Positions 26,768 to 36,500 of a DNA stretch of 64,000 bases are shown one piece after another. This DNA is from an uncultured Ulvibacter sp. (GTDB lineage Bacteria; Bacteroidota; Bacteroidia; Flavobacteriales; Flavobacteriaceae), in NCBI GenBank assembly GCA_913063405.1, contig CAJXZB010000006.1, forward strand, positions 1-64,000, in the 5' to 3' direction. The notes beneath the pieces are model-generated. The model did not search any database, was not told where the DNA came from, and saw only the letters and a program-made list of their open reading frames with translations. Each line of letters opens with the position of its first letter. The first letter of the stretch is position 1. The translations under genes and the position numbers were made by a program.

Positions 26768-27537
26768 GGTTTAAAACCATAAACTTGTTATTCCTAACAG
26801 TCTTGATAGCGCTGCTAATATTGAATTATTATTTTCCAATTACTCCAATTATTTATGTCCTGTTACTTTTCTTATGGTTTTGTATTACGTTGCTTGGATC
26901 TACTCTAATAACTTGGAATTATCACATATCATCATTATATCGCAATAAAACGATAAAAGAAAATTGTATTTCAATTACCTTTGATGATGGCCCAAATATT
27001 GAATTCACCCCTAGCGTTTTATCACTTCTGAAAAAACACAATGCCAAAGCCACTTTTTTCTGCATTGGAAAACACATAGAAGCACACCCCGAGTTATTTC
27101 GGCAGATAATTGCCGAAGGACATACCGTAGGGAATCACACTTATTCTCATTCGAATAATTTTGGATTTTTCTCTTCGGAAAGAGTGGTTACCGAGTTAAA
27201 CAGAACTAATCGGCTTGCAAGAGATATTTCAGGATTGGAATTAAAGCTGTATCGGCCAGCTTTTGGAGTAACCAATCCGAATATTAAAAAGGCATTACAG
27301 TTAGTAAAGTTGCAACCCATTGGATGGAGCAAGAGGTCACTGGATACCACAAAGCTTTCAGAAAAAACTATTTTAAAAAGAATCACCAAAAGCTTAAAAA
27401 GAGGAGATATAATCCTACTTCATGATTCGAGCGCAAAAAGCGTTGCTATTTTGGAACACTTATTGCTATTTTTGCAAGCAAAACAAATGCGGTCGGTCAC
27501 TGTAGACCAATTGCTCGAAATTGAGCCACATGTATAA
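26761..27537 (+). CDS. Polysaccharide deacetylase (NodB/CE4) family protein
   Basis: A 258-aa protein with two hydrophobic helices in the first 55 residues, then a NodB domain. The domain shows the metal and base motif TFDDGP near 73-78, the HTYSH metal ligands near 127-131, RPAFG near 162, and LHDSS near 220. Family members remove acyl groups from N-acyl sugars. Why a CE4 enzyme lies inside a pigment operon is not obvious; it could modify a pigment conjugate or the envelope. It overlaps genes on both sides. Confidence 0.82.
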   Translation: MLRFKTINLLFLTVLIALLILNYYFPITPIIYVLLLFLWFCITLLGSTLITWNYHISSLYRNKTIKENCISITFDDGPNIEFTPSVLSLLKKHNAKATFFCIGKHIEAHPELFRQIIAEGHTVGNHTYSHSNNFGFFSSERVVTELNRTNRLARDISGLELKLYRPAFGVTNPNIKKALQLVKLQPIGWSKRSLDTTKLSEKTILKRITKSLKRGDIILLHDSSAKSVAILEHLLLFLQAKQMRSVTVDQLLEIEPHV

Positions 27538-28159
27538 GTATCTTTTTATGTTGTTTATGTTTCTGTCATCGACGCTCTCGATTGGTCAGGAAACGGAAAT
27601 GGATGCTTCCGAAATTGAAATATTCAAGAGGCAAGTTAGTGAGATGTCAAAAAACACAACTACTATCACGAGTAACTTTGTGCAGTTGAAACATCTGGAT
27701 TTTTTGGATAATGATATTGAAACATCTGGAAAATTGGTCTTTAAAGCTCCAGAATTAGTGAAATGGGAATACACGAATCCATATCAGTACAGCGTGATTT
27801 TTAAGGAAGATGAGCTATTAATCAATGATGATGGGACTAAAAGTAATGTTGGTATTGGAAGTAGTAAGATGTTCAAAAAGTTAAATCAACTTATTATAAA
27901 TAGTGTAAAAGGTACCATGTTTGATGATGATGATTTTGAAATCTCTTATGCGAAAGTAGCTAAAGCGAATAAGGCTACTTTCATTCCAAAGGATAAAAAA
28001 ATAGCGAGATATATCGCGGCTTTCGAACTGCTTTTCAATAAAAAAGACGGGACGGTCCGAGAAGTAAAAATGATTGAGCCTTCATTGGATTTTACCCGAA
28101 TTATTTTTTCTGATAGAGTATTAAACGGCCCTGTAGATGATACGGTTTTTACTAATTAG
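27530..28159 (+). CDS. LolA-like outer-membrane lipoprotein carrier
   Basis: A 209-aa periplasmic protein with a signal peptide (MYKYLFMLFMFLSSTLSIGQ). The LolA-fold landmarks are TSNFVQLKHLDFL, SGKLVFKAPELVKWEY and YSVIFKEDELLIND. Aryl polyene clusters encode such carriers, which are thought to escort the hydrophobic product across the periplasm. The start at 27530 overlaps the deacetylase gene by 8 bases; a TTG slightly upstream is less likely because it would place charged residues before the signal peptide. Confidence 0.82.
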   Translation: MYKYLFMLFMFLSSTLSIGQETEMDASEIEIFKRQVSEMSKNTTTITSNFVQLKHLDFLDNDIETSGKLVFKAPELVKWEYTNPYQYSVIFKEDELLINDDGTKSNVGIGSSKMFKKLNQLIINSVKGTMFDDDDFEISYAKVAKANKATFIPKDKKIARYIAAFELLFNKKDGTVREVKMIEPSLDFTRIIFSDRVLNGPVDDTVFTN

Positions 28160-28772
28160 TATTCTAACTTTGGTTGCCGGTGTTTCTTGTTCTTTAAAGA
28201 CTACTGAAGGACTTAGGCAGACGGCAATTGCCAAAAGTGAGATTGAAAATGCCTATTTTTCAGTTTTAGAAACGGATTATATTTATAAGGCCAAAGTCGA
28301 TATCTATGGAAGGTATTTTGGTGGAATTTTAATTGTTAAAAAAGTAGGAAAAGATTCTCATAGAGTTGTTTTTACTACCGAGTTTGGAAGTAAAATATTT
28401 GATTTTTTGTACGAAGGTGATACCTTTACCAAGAATTTTGTCTTGGAAAATCTAGATAGAAAATTTATTGTAAATACGTTACGCAAAGATTTTAAGCTAT
28501 TGGTTTCTGAAAGGGTACAAGTGTTAGGGCAATTTGCTTTGGAAGGGTATTCAATTTATAAGACAGAGAGAGATAAGCGATTTAATTTTTACTTTTTTGA
28601 TTCCGAGGGAAATTTAGAAAAGCTTATAAATAGCTCGAAACATAAAGAAAAAGTAACTATTGTTTTTGAATCAACCGAAGCTTCAGAAGGAAAAACGGTT
28701 GCAGAAAAAATTGCGATTAATCACTCCAATATCAAGCTGAAAATTGAGTTGGATTATTTCAAAAAATACTAG
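28137..28772 (+). CDS. Putative lipoprotein of aryl polyene/flexirubin clusters
   Basis: A 211-aa protein with a lipoprotein-type signal (LTLVAGVSC near residues 10-18, Cys18 as the lipidation site). The mature part is beta-rich (KVDIYGRYFGGILIVKKVG and others), resembling LolB-like proteins in outline only. It overlaps the LolA-like gene by 23 bases, an unusually long overlap that supports coupled expression. A LolA-LolB-like relay for pigment delivery to the outer membrane is an inference. Confidence 0.72.
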   Translation: MIRFLLISILTLVAGVSCSLKTTEGLRQTAIAKSEIENAYFSVLETDYIYKAKVDIYGRYFGGILIVKKVGKDSHRVVFTTEFGSKIFDFLYEGDTFTKNFVLENLDRKFIVNTLRKDFKLLVSERVQVLGQFALEGYSIYKTERDKRFNFYFFDSEGNLEKLINSSKHKEKVTIVFESTEASEGKTVAEKIAINHSNIKLKIELDYFKKY

Positions 28773-29141
28773 ATGCTAATAGAAGGATTATATACAATTG
28801 AGAATTTTCAGAAAGAAGGGCAAGAGGTTATAGCCGCAATTAAACTGAATAAGGATCACGAGATTTTCAAGGGCCATTTCCCGGGTAATCCCGTGATGCC
28901 TGGTGTTTGCATGCTTCAAATTATTAAAGAGCTCACGGAGCAAGCAACGACTAAGAATTTATTTTTATCGATTTCATCCAATATTAAGTTTATGGCAATT
29001 ATTAATCCTGAGGTGAATCCAGACTTACTACTGAAAATTTCCATTGCAGAAATTGAAGATGGTATAAAAATTAAAAACGTCTCTTCTTTTGAAGAAACAG
29101 TGGCATTGAAATTGAGTGCTACTTTTAAAATTATAGATTAG
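28773..29141 (+). CDS. FabA/FabZ-like 3-hydroxyacyl-ACP dehydratase
   Basis: A 122-aa hotdog protein that keeps the FabA/FabZ active-site segment GHFPGNPVMPGVCMLQIIKEL near residues 34-54, including the catalytic His. The usual acidic residue on the helix appears as Gln in MLQII. It directly abuts the genes on both sides (TAG-ATG and TAG-ATG). It is the third dehydratase-type hotdog protein of the locus. Confidence 0.82.
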   Translation: MLIEGLYTIENFQKEGQEVIAAIKLNKDHEIFKGHFPGNPVMPGVCMLQIIKELTEQATTKNLFLSISSNIKFMAIINPEVNPDLLLKISIAEIEDGIKIKNVSSFEETVALKLSATFKIID

Positions 29142-29630
29142 ATGAAAGCTTTATTTCTTTTTGCTTTTTTGGTTTCAGTTTTTGTGGTTACCCCCAAGGT
29201 ATCGCAAATACGGGCAGACTACAGTAAGTCTAATGGAAACATGGAAATGATCGTTAAGTTACACGATGCCTTGTCTTCAGTAGAGAAAAAAGATAATAAG
29301 ATACTGGTCGCATATAAAGGAGCCGTTTTAACCGCGATGGCTAAATACACAAAGGGTAAAAAGGAGAAGAAAGAGTTTTTTAAAGAAGGAGCAGCACTTT
29401 TAGAATTTGCTGTTGCTTCAAAACCTAATGACATTGAGATACGAACCATTAGATTGAGTATTCAGGAAAACGCACCCAAGTTTTTAAAGTACAACAAGAG
29501 TATTATTGAGGACAAGGCGTTTATCTTGAATAATTTTAAGAGTACAACTTCCTCTGGTGTGCGGGCGTTTGTAAAGTCATATGTAGCTCAATCAAAGGGC
29601 TTTAGTGTTTCAGAAAAAGATCGATTGTAA
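29142..29630 (+). CDS. Small exported protein of unknown function
   Basis: A 162-aa protein with an N-terminal hydrophobic segment (MKALFLFAFLVSVFVVTP). The remaining sequence is helical and lysine-rich (KYTKGKKEKKEFFKEGAALL). It shows no known catalytic motif; similar small proteins follow the dehydratase in flexirubin clusters. It is the last pigment gene before the inserted block. An 89-bp direct repeat begins two bases after its stop. Confidence 0.65.
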   Translation: MKALFLFAFLVSVFVVTPKVSQIRADYSKSNGNMEMIVKLHDALSSVEKKDNKILVAYKGAVLTAMAKYTKGKKEKKEFFKEGAALLEFAVASKPNDIEIRTIRLSIQENAPKFLKYNKSIIEDKAFILNNFKSTTSSGVRAFVKSYVAQSKGFSVSEKDRL

Positions 29631-29631
29631 C

Positions 29632-29720
29632 TCAATAAATTACTATCGGATTTTTCTATATTCATTCTCATCTAAATTTTGATACTTAGATGTCAAATGC
29701 GTATTTTTACAAGGTGTTCA
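29632..29720. repeat. Left copy of 89-bp direct repeat
   Basis: It matches 36967-37055 at 83 of 89 positions; the core 29649-29720 matches 36984-37055 at 70 of 72. The copies are in the same orientation and 7335 bp apart, and bracket an interruption of the pigment operon. Each copy contains the start of a tiny plus-strand frame (MSNAYFYKVF...), 25 aa in this copy. On the minus strand the copy reads TSKYQNLDENEYRKI before a stop. Neither frame is claimed as a gene. Confidence 0.9.
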
Positions 29721-29761
29721 TTACTGCCATTCTTGCCCTGAACTGGGTCGAAGGGATCTTG

Positions 29762-29794
29762 TTTTGAACTAGTCATAGTCATTTTTTGAACTAG
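29762..29794 (+). promoter_or_regulatory. 11-bp direct repeats upstream of the LytTR gene
   Basis: TTTTGAACTAG occurs at 29762-29772 and again at 29784-29794, an exact match with a 22-bp period, 45 bases before the regulator ATG. Two-turn spacing of direct repeats suits LytTR or other dimeric regulators. The sequence differs from the ATTCGTA pair downstream. The left copy merges into a stretch (CCTGAACTGGGTCGAAGGGATCTTG) that looks like a common interspersed repeat, so chance is possible. Confidence 0.4.
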
Positions 29795-29838
29795 AAGTTG
29801 GAGGTTTTCCAGAAATTGAACAAGTATTTAATCAAAAA

Positions 29839-32439
29839 ATGATCTATTCTAATCCCCTTCTGTATAAATATATATTCCATTTCTTCTTAATGCTATTAAT
29901 TAGTATAGAGTGCAGTGCTCAAGAGTTTATCTATGAAAACTTCGGGGTAGATGAAGGTTTACCTAGCTCTGAGGTTTATGATGTCTATCAAGATAAAGAA
30001 GGATATATGTGGTTTGCGACCGATAAAGGGCTATCTAGGTATAATGGGTATGAATTTCAAAATTTTAACACCAATGATGGATTAACAGGTAATGTAGTTT
30101 TACGTTTTTACCCACAATCAAACGGGCAAGTATGGTGCTATTCCTTTCATAATAAATCATTATTCTACTTTGATGAAATATTTAAGGGTTTTAAAACTTA
30201 TAAATACAACAACATACTAGCCAAAAATTTACAGGAAAGCAGTATTGTAAAAAGTGTCTACTTAGACACAATAAACAATTTACATATTGGAGGGCATCAA
30301 ATAAATGGTGAATTAATTATTCACAATGATGGTGTAGCTACAAGTAATTATTCAACAGAAGATTATTTTCTTCCCCTCATATCGATTCAAAAATCTACCA
30401 TTTTAAAAAAGACTCTTGATTCTGGAACCGCCCCCTTTTTTTTCACAACAAGTGATACAAACAAAATAAAAAAAAGTGTATCAAATACAAATTACAAATC
30501 CCCTCGTATTATGGCAGACTGGTTGGTGCAAGATGGAATAGGGATTCTCATGAGTGATAGTATTGTTGAAATTGTAAACCAAAATAATGAAAATATCATC
30601 ATTAGATATGAGCATTCCCCTATAGGTATTAAGATGATTGATAGTGCTTGTTTCTTTGTTGGTTACGAATTTGGAGGAGGGAAAATCGTCGATAAAAGAG
30701 GTGTTGTTTTAAGAGAATTTTTAAAAGACAAGTCTGTCTCTAATTTATTAATAGACCACGAAGGTGGGTATTGGTTTACTACACTAGATTCTGGCATATA
30801 TTATGTTGAAAATCCTTTAGTCGCTGTTTATCGTTCAATAAACCAAAAATCCCGACATATTAATAGTTTGGCAAAAAACAATGACAAAGAATTATTAATT
30901 GGGTATAAAAACGGAAATATTTCAAAATTGTTAAAGAACAGAACTACATTAGTACTAGATCAACCTGAAAAAAGCGTACATGCATTCGTTGAGCATGATT
31001 CGATATTTAATAAGACATATTTATATAATAATTACGGATTAAAAAACGCTACAACAAGCAAAAAATTACTAACTGGCTATATATTAAAGTTATCAGAACC
31101 AATTGACAGTACCATTTTTGTTTCTAGTATTAATCGTTTTTATGAAATTAATAAAAATGGAGCTGTTAATACTCGTAAATCACGCTACAGAATACACGAT
31201 GTTTGTATTTGGAATAAAGATACTTTAATTAGTACTCCATTGGGGGTTTTTAAATTTGAGAATGGCAGTACTATTTCTTTATCAGGTCAATCAAAATTAT
31301 ATAATTACAGGAGTGAAGATATTGATGTTAACAGCAACAATGATATATTGTTTGTCGCCACTCAAGGAGCAGGAGTTATTGTAAATGATGGGGAGCATAT
31401 TTATAATATCACAAGGAAAGATGGATTGAACAGTAATATAGTTAATGAAATTTATATTGAAAATGACACTACCATTTGGGCCTGTACAAATAATGGGATA
31501 AACAGAATTGAATTTCACAAAAATGGTAAAATCATCGCTGGAATTAGTAAAAAAGAGGGTTTATTAAGTGATGAAATTGAAGATATAGAAATTATAAGCG
31601 ACACTGTTTGGGTAGGAACTAAACAAGGACTGTGTTACTTCCCTAAGAGTCAATTAACCTTAAAAAGTAATACTTCTTCCTATTTAAAACTTAAAGAGGT
31701 TTATGTAAATAGCAAATCAAAAGAAATTACGGGCAATGTTATTTTAACACATAAAGAGAACGAAATTGACTTTGTGTTAGAAGGTATATCTTATGCAAAT
31801 AAAGACAACTTACATTATCAATACAGGTTGAACAATAACTTGAATTGGTCTTCTACAAAGGAGAGGGTAATTCATTTTTCATCACTAGCCCCAGATACAT
31901 ATATTTTTGAGTCCAAAATGTGCTTTGGTGATAAAGACTGTTCTGAGAAAATAATAACATATCAATTTACTATTCGGCCTCCTTTTTGGAAAACAGGATG
32001 GTTTAGCCTACTTGTCTTATGCGTTTTGGTTTTACTCATTTATTTATTCTTTAAAGTAAGGGTGCTTACCTATAATAAAGACATCACAAGAGAATTAATA
32101 CGACTCTTAATAAAGCGATTAAAAAGAAAAGAAAAATATTTTTCTTTTAGAGAAAATGGAAATCAAATAAGAATCAAAACCCATGATATTTTATTTATAA
32201 AGTCGGCAGCAAATTACATCGATATTCATACCGAGAACAAAACCTATACAGTACGAATGAGTATTGGTAAGTTTTTAGAACAGATCCCAGACAAAATTGA
32301 ATATGTACGCATGCATCGTTCTTATATTGTTAGAATCGATAAAATCACTTCAAAATCTAAAAATGAAGTCTTTATTAAAGATCTAAAAATACCTGTTAGC
32401 CAAAGCTTTCTTCCAAATTTAAAGGATATTCATTTTTAG
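29839..32439 (+). CDS. Membrane-anchored propeller sensor with LytTR DNA-binding domain
   Basis: An 866-aa one-protein sensor and regulator. A signal/anchor (about residues 5-29) is followed by two-component-regulator propeller repeats (DEGLPSSEVYDVYQDKEGYMWF, KDGLNSNIVNEIY, KEGLLSDEIEDIE). Next are a Y_Y_Y-like domain near 620-710, one membrane helix near 715-735, a basic linker, and a C-terminal LytTR domain at about 773-866 (DILFIKSAANYIDIHT, MHRSYIVRIDKI). There is no kinase or receiver domain, so binding of a periplasmic ligand probably drives DNA binding directly. Likely targets are the two exported-protein genes immediately downstream. Confidence 0.88.
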   Translation: MIYSNPLLYKYIFHFFLMLLISIECSAQEFIYENFGVDEGLPSSEVYDVYQDKEGYMWFATDKGLSRYNGYEFQNFNTNDGLTGNVVLRFYPQSNGQVWCYSFHNKSLFYFDEIFKGFKTYKYNNILAKNLQESSIVKSVYLDTINNLHIGGHQINGELIIHNDGVATSNYSTEDYFLPLISIQKSTILKKTLDSGTAPFFFTTSDTNKIKKSVSNTNYKSPRIMADWLVQDGIGILMSDSIVEIVNQNNENIIIRYEHSPIGIKMIDSACFFVGYEFGGGKIVDKRGVVLREFLKDKSVSNLLIDHEGGYWFTTLDSGIYYVENPLVAVYRSINQKSRHINSLAKNNDKELLIGYKNGNISKLLKNRTTLVLDQPEKSVHAFVEHDSIFNKTYLYNNYGLKNATTSKKLLTGYILKLSEPIDSTIFVSSINRFYEINKNGAVNTRKSRYRIHDVCIWNKDTLISTPLGVFKFENGSTISLSGQSKLYNYRSEDIDVNSNNDILFVATQGAGVIVNDGEHIYNITRKDGLNSNIVNEIYIENDTTIWACTNNGINRIEFHKNGKIIAGISKKEGLLSDEIEDIEIISDTVWVGTKQGLCYFPKSQLTLKSNTSSYLKLKEVYVNSKSKEITGNVILTHKENEIDFVLEGISYANKDNLHYQYRLNNNLNWSSTKERVIHFSSLAPDTYIFESKMCFGDKDCSEKIITYQFTIRPPFWKTGWFSLLVLCVLVLLIYLFFKVRVLTYNKDITRELIRLLIKRLKRKEKYFSFRENGNQIRIKTHDILFIKSAANYIDIHTENKTYTVRMSIGKFLEQIPDKIEYVRMHRSYIVRIDKITSKSKNEVFIKDLKIPVSQSFLPNLKDIHF

Positions 32440-32470
32440 GGCTAAATATTTTGTCCCTAAAACCTAGGGT

Positions 32471-32500
32471 ATTCGTACCACCCTGTTTTTCATTCGTAAC
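32471..32500 (+). promoter_or_regulatory. Candidate LytTR operator: two 9-bp direct repeats, 21-bp period
   Basis: ATTCGTACC (32471-32479) and ATTCGTAAC (32492-32500) match at 8 of 9 bases and are separated by exactly 12 bp. This is the geometry known for LytTR-domain regulators such as AgrA and AlgR, which bind paired 9-bp repeats two helical turns apart. The site lies 31 bases after the LytTR gene stop and 100 bases before the tail-fibre-like gene. Confidence 0.55.
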
Positions 32501-32547
32501 TATTTTATATATACCTGTAACAAAACGTTATAGAAGTAAAGCTTAGT

Positions 32548-32607
32548 TTTTCATAATTATATAGATTTAATGTATTCAATAACATTTAATCTATATAATT
32601 ATGAAAA
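32548..32607 (+). repeat. 25-bp inverted repeat covering a start codon
   Basis: Left arm 32548-32572 and right arm 32583-32607 pair at 24 of 25 positions around a 10-nt loop. The right arm includes the ATG at 32601. If transcribed, the leader would fold into a long AT-rich hairpin hiding the start codon and ribosome entry region. As DNA it could also be an operator. There is no terminator T-run after it. Confidence 0.8.
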
Positions 32608-33530
32608 CAAATTTTAAAGTAGTATTATTTGCATTATTCTGCATTACATATGCAAATTCACAAACAAATATCTTTCCTGACGATGGCAATGCAGGTATTG
32701 GAACAATAAACCCTACTGCTAAATTAGATGTTATACTAAATGACACTAGTATTTTTGAACAATCAGGAATACGATTAACAACACCATTTGCTTTTTCTCA
32801 AAATAGTATCATAGAAAGTTTATTTCAAATAAGAAGAAAAGGATTTACAGGAACCTATAGCGATTATCTAATAGTAAAACCAAATGGTAAAATAGGAATA
32901 GGTACTTCAAATCCAAATAGTAAACTACATGTTCATAACGGTAGAATTCAAATTACAGGGAACAACTCCTATGGAGGGCCTATGATGATTTTTGGAGGAG
33001 ATGAAAGTGCGCCTAATGGACAATGGGGTATTGAATATGCATCAGGAGGAGTTTCTGGTCTTAATTTTTGGAAACCCGATGGAAGTACAAATGGAAATAA
33101 TGGTGGAGGTTTTGGAAATCACTTTATGTTTTTGGCAGATAACGGAAGCGTAAGTATTGGTCTTGATCCAAACTTTATTAACACTTTTGGTAAAGTGACT
33201 TATAATGGAGATTATAGCTTATACGTTGGAACTGGAATATTAACTGAAAAAGTAAGAGTGGCGTTAAGATCTAGTGAAGATTGGGCTGATTATGTTTTTA
33301 AGGAGGGTTATAATTTATTAACTCTTTCTGAAGTTGAGAAATACATTCAAGAGGAAGGACACTTACCCAATGTTCCTAGTGCCGAAGAAATTGCAAACTC
33401 AGGAATTGATGTTGCAAAAATGGACGCCAAACTACTGGAGAAAATTGAGGAGTTAACACTTTATGTAATTCAACTTAAAAAAGAAAATGAGGAAATAAAA
33501 GCCTTATTGAACGAAAAAGGAATCAACTAA
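32601..33530 (+). CDS. Exported tail-fibre-like protein
   Basis: A 309-aa protein with a signal peptide (MKTNFKVVLFALFCITYANSQ). It has the GIGT.NP..KLDV repeats typical of phage tail-fibre-like surface proteins of Bacteroidota, seen near residues 33-44 and 97-108. The C-terminus (LTLSEVEKYIQEEGHLPNVP, then a coiled coil KIEELTLYVIQLKKENEEIKAL) resembles the chaperone/coiled-coil end of such fibres, but no peptidase triad is evident. It begins inside the 25-bp inverted repeat and is followed after 12 bases by the T9SS gene, so the two are co-transcribed and probably act together at the surface. Confidence 0.8.
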   Translation: MKTNFKVVLFALFCITYANSQTNIFPDDGNAGIGTINPTAKLDVILNDTSIFEQSGIRLTTPFAFSQNSIIESLFQIRRKGFTGTYSDYLIVKPNGKIGIGTSNPNSKLHVHNGRIQITGNNSYGGPMMIFGGDESAPNGQWGIEYASGGVSGLNFWKPDGSTNGNNGGGFGNHFMFLADNGSVSIGLDPNFINTFGKVTYNGDYSLYVGTGILTEKVRVALRSSEDWADYVFKEGYNLLTLSEVEKYIQEEGHLPNVPSAEEIANSGIDVAKMDAKLLEKIEELTLYVIQLKKENEEIKALLNEKGIN

Positions 33531-33542
33531 TATTGAGCTACT

Positions 33543-36500
33543 ATGAAAACAACAAATAAAATACTGGTTGTAATTTTTCTGCTCTTGTTTCAATTTTCTT
33601 TCGGTCAAGATTCTTCAAATCGTGATAGGGGAAATCCAAATGAACCCTATCAATTTATTTTGGGGGAAAATAATTTCACTGGTATAAAGAGAGAAGGATT
33701 AGAGTTTTACGAAAACAAAATTGAAATTTACGGAATTGACAAAGTGGCCACCGAAGGAAGTCCTTATATAGAATTTATACGGTTTATTACAGACTGGGAA
33801 ATAAAACTTGCAAATCATGATTATAATTTAAAGCGATATTTTTCATCTTTAGACAGTAAATCCGACTACAAAGACTTACCTGTAGCAGGCTGCGAATGGG
33901 AGGAGTTTGGTCCTTTAGTGAAATCTACTGGAAGTCAAGGAAATCCTAATACAGGGAGTCAAACAAGTATAAATGGAATTGGTCATACCGAGTTTATTAG
34001 AATAGACAATAATGAACCTTTAAACATGTTAATAGGATCTGCATTTGGAGGTCTTTTTTATAGTAGTAATGGAGGTGATCCATTGACAAATGGGAGTGCT
34101 TCATGGACTTGCGTTAGTGATAATTGGGATACTTCTGCGGTTGCTTGGGCCGAGTTTTCTGAGGCGTATCCAGGTACTATTGTAGCCGTTTCTACATTAG
34201 GAGGTGATCTCAATGGAAAATCTCATCGTTTAGGTGTTGGCGGAGGAATTTTAATTTCTAGAGATTATGGACAGACATGGAATAAACTACTATCTACTGG
34301 GATATTGTCTGCTTGGGATAAGGTTAATAAAGTGATTTTTAGCCCAGATAATCCCGACGAGATTTTTATTGCCAAGTCTAATGGATTATACAAATATACT
34401 GATATTAATGATCCAAATAATCCCTCTAACCTAGAGGAGGTATTTATCCCCTTAGGGAATGGTAATTATGAGAAGGTTGAATGTCTTGATGTAGAAATTG
34501 TAACATCAGACGAGCTATTTCCCGACGGAAATTTTTTTGCAACTAGTTTTCTAGTAATAGAAAATATTGGCAATAATACCGTGGCTAACGTTAAGATGTA
34601 TGTAACACAAGATGGTTGGCAAACGAGTGAAGAAGTATTTGAGACAATTGATAAAGAGGCCGCTACATTCGAATATTCTCCATCCAATTTATTTTCAGGA
34701 GCAGACCCATACAAAGCAAAGATACATTGTAATATTAAGACGGGTGATAATAAAGAAGTTTGGTCTTTAAGGTTGTTCAATCTTTCAGAAGAGATGTTAA
34801 AATCTCAATTTGAGGGTTCGAATAATTTTGGGAGTTCTTTTGCATTTGCTGTAAATCCCTTTGATGATAAAAAAATTATTTATTCTTATGGAACAGGATT
34901 ATCTGGAACAAATAATGGTTTTGTAAATAATTCAGGAAACCCTGCAAACAATGGGTTACACGATGATAAGGAGCATTTTTTATGGCATCCACATGACACA
35001 AACCCAAATGAAGTATGGGTGGCTCATCATGGGGGTGTATCCAAATCTGTTGATAATGGCCTAACTTGGGAAAGTAAAGACCTAGGGCTAGGAGTTGCCA
35101 TGGTTCAAAAATTTGATCATAGTGAAAATGATATTAATAAAATAATGCTTTCCTTAGATCATGATGGAACTACACGATTAAATAGTTCATATAATCAATC
35201 TAACCAAACACATGATTGGAATATGTTTTCTGTTGCTGATGGTGTTGGCGCCACTATGATCGATGAGGATGAATATCAATTTTATTTTGCGAGTGGTCAA
35301 TTCGGATCCAACACGAACGTCTCAATAGATTATAACGCCGCATCTCAACCATTAGGTTTTACATCTTCCTATGGTAATGCCGCCTATAATGGTTGGTATG
35401 AACCTGCTCAGGATGGAACTGTATTATATACCCATGGAGTTGAGAACAGTATTAACTTTGGGAATGTGTATAAGACTGAGTTAACCCCAGGAGTCATTCC
35501 TATATCAAGAACAAGAATTTCGGATTTTGCACAGTTCTTACCCGATGGTAATGACCATTATCTAACACAAATGAGCGCATCACAAAAAGATGATAATGTT
35601 TTATTTGCAAATGGTTTTGAAAATACTCCAAATGGAGGTAACCATGTTCTTTTCTATTGCAATAAAGCCAATAATACCGATCCTCAAGTAGCTATTAATA
35701 GTTGGGTTGAAATACAAATGCCTTATGATACAGGACAACTTATAAATACAGCTTTCGGTAGTGTTAAAGAAAGCCATTACATAAATGGAAGATACTATTT
35801 TACGACAAGTGGTAATAATGATGGAGTTTCTACTGAATATAGAGCTGTGATGTTAGACATTGATGGTCAAAACAATTTAACCTTAACAGATATTACAGGA
35901 AATTTACCCAAATGTGGTGTTAAATACGCTGCTGATTACAACATTACCATAGAAAAAGGTACACATGAAGGAATTTATGTTGCTCAAGATTGTGGCGTTT
36001 ATTATTTACACGGAAGTGATTTAGATTCTGGAAATTACAATTGGACTGCTATTGGAACTGGCCTCCCAAATATTGAGAAAAGAGGTATAAAACCTTATTA
36101 TGAGTTAAATAAATTACGCATAGGAACCTATGGTAGAGGCCTCTGGGAAGGATGCTTTGTTTGTCCAGAAGATGAAATATTTTATGAATCTGGAACGTAT
36201 GGCAACTCATATGTTTTCAAGGAGGCACGCCAACAAATTCATTCAACAGCGACCGTACAAGCTGAGCAAAATGTGAAATACAGAGCTGGGGACTTTATTG
36301 ATCTAAATCCAGATTTTACGTCTCAAAATGGAAGCATATTTGATGCCTTTATTCATCCTTGCGAACCAAATAGATCAAACAGTTTCAGGTCAGAACGAGT
36401 GAGCCCTTGGGAAAATATAATCCATGGCATGGATGAGGAGAATAGTGGAATGTTCGAGCGGATTTCAGAAGGTATTTTCCTGTTTCCAAATCCAACTAAT

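Noticed and set aside
29720-29770. CCTGAACTGGGTCGAAGGGATCTTG as part of the island's regulatory region
   Set aside because: It resembles widespread flavobacterial interspersed repeat sequence, so no specific function was assigned.
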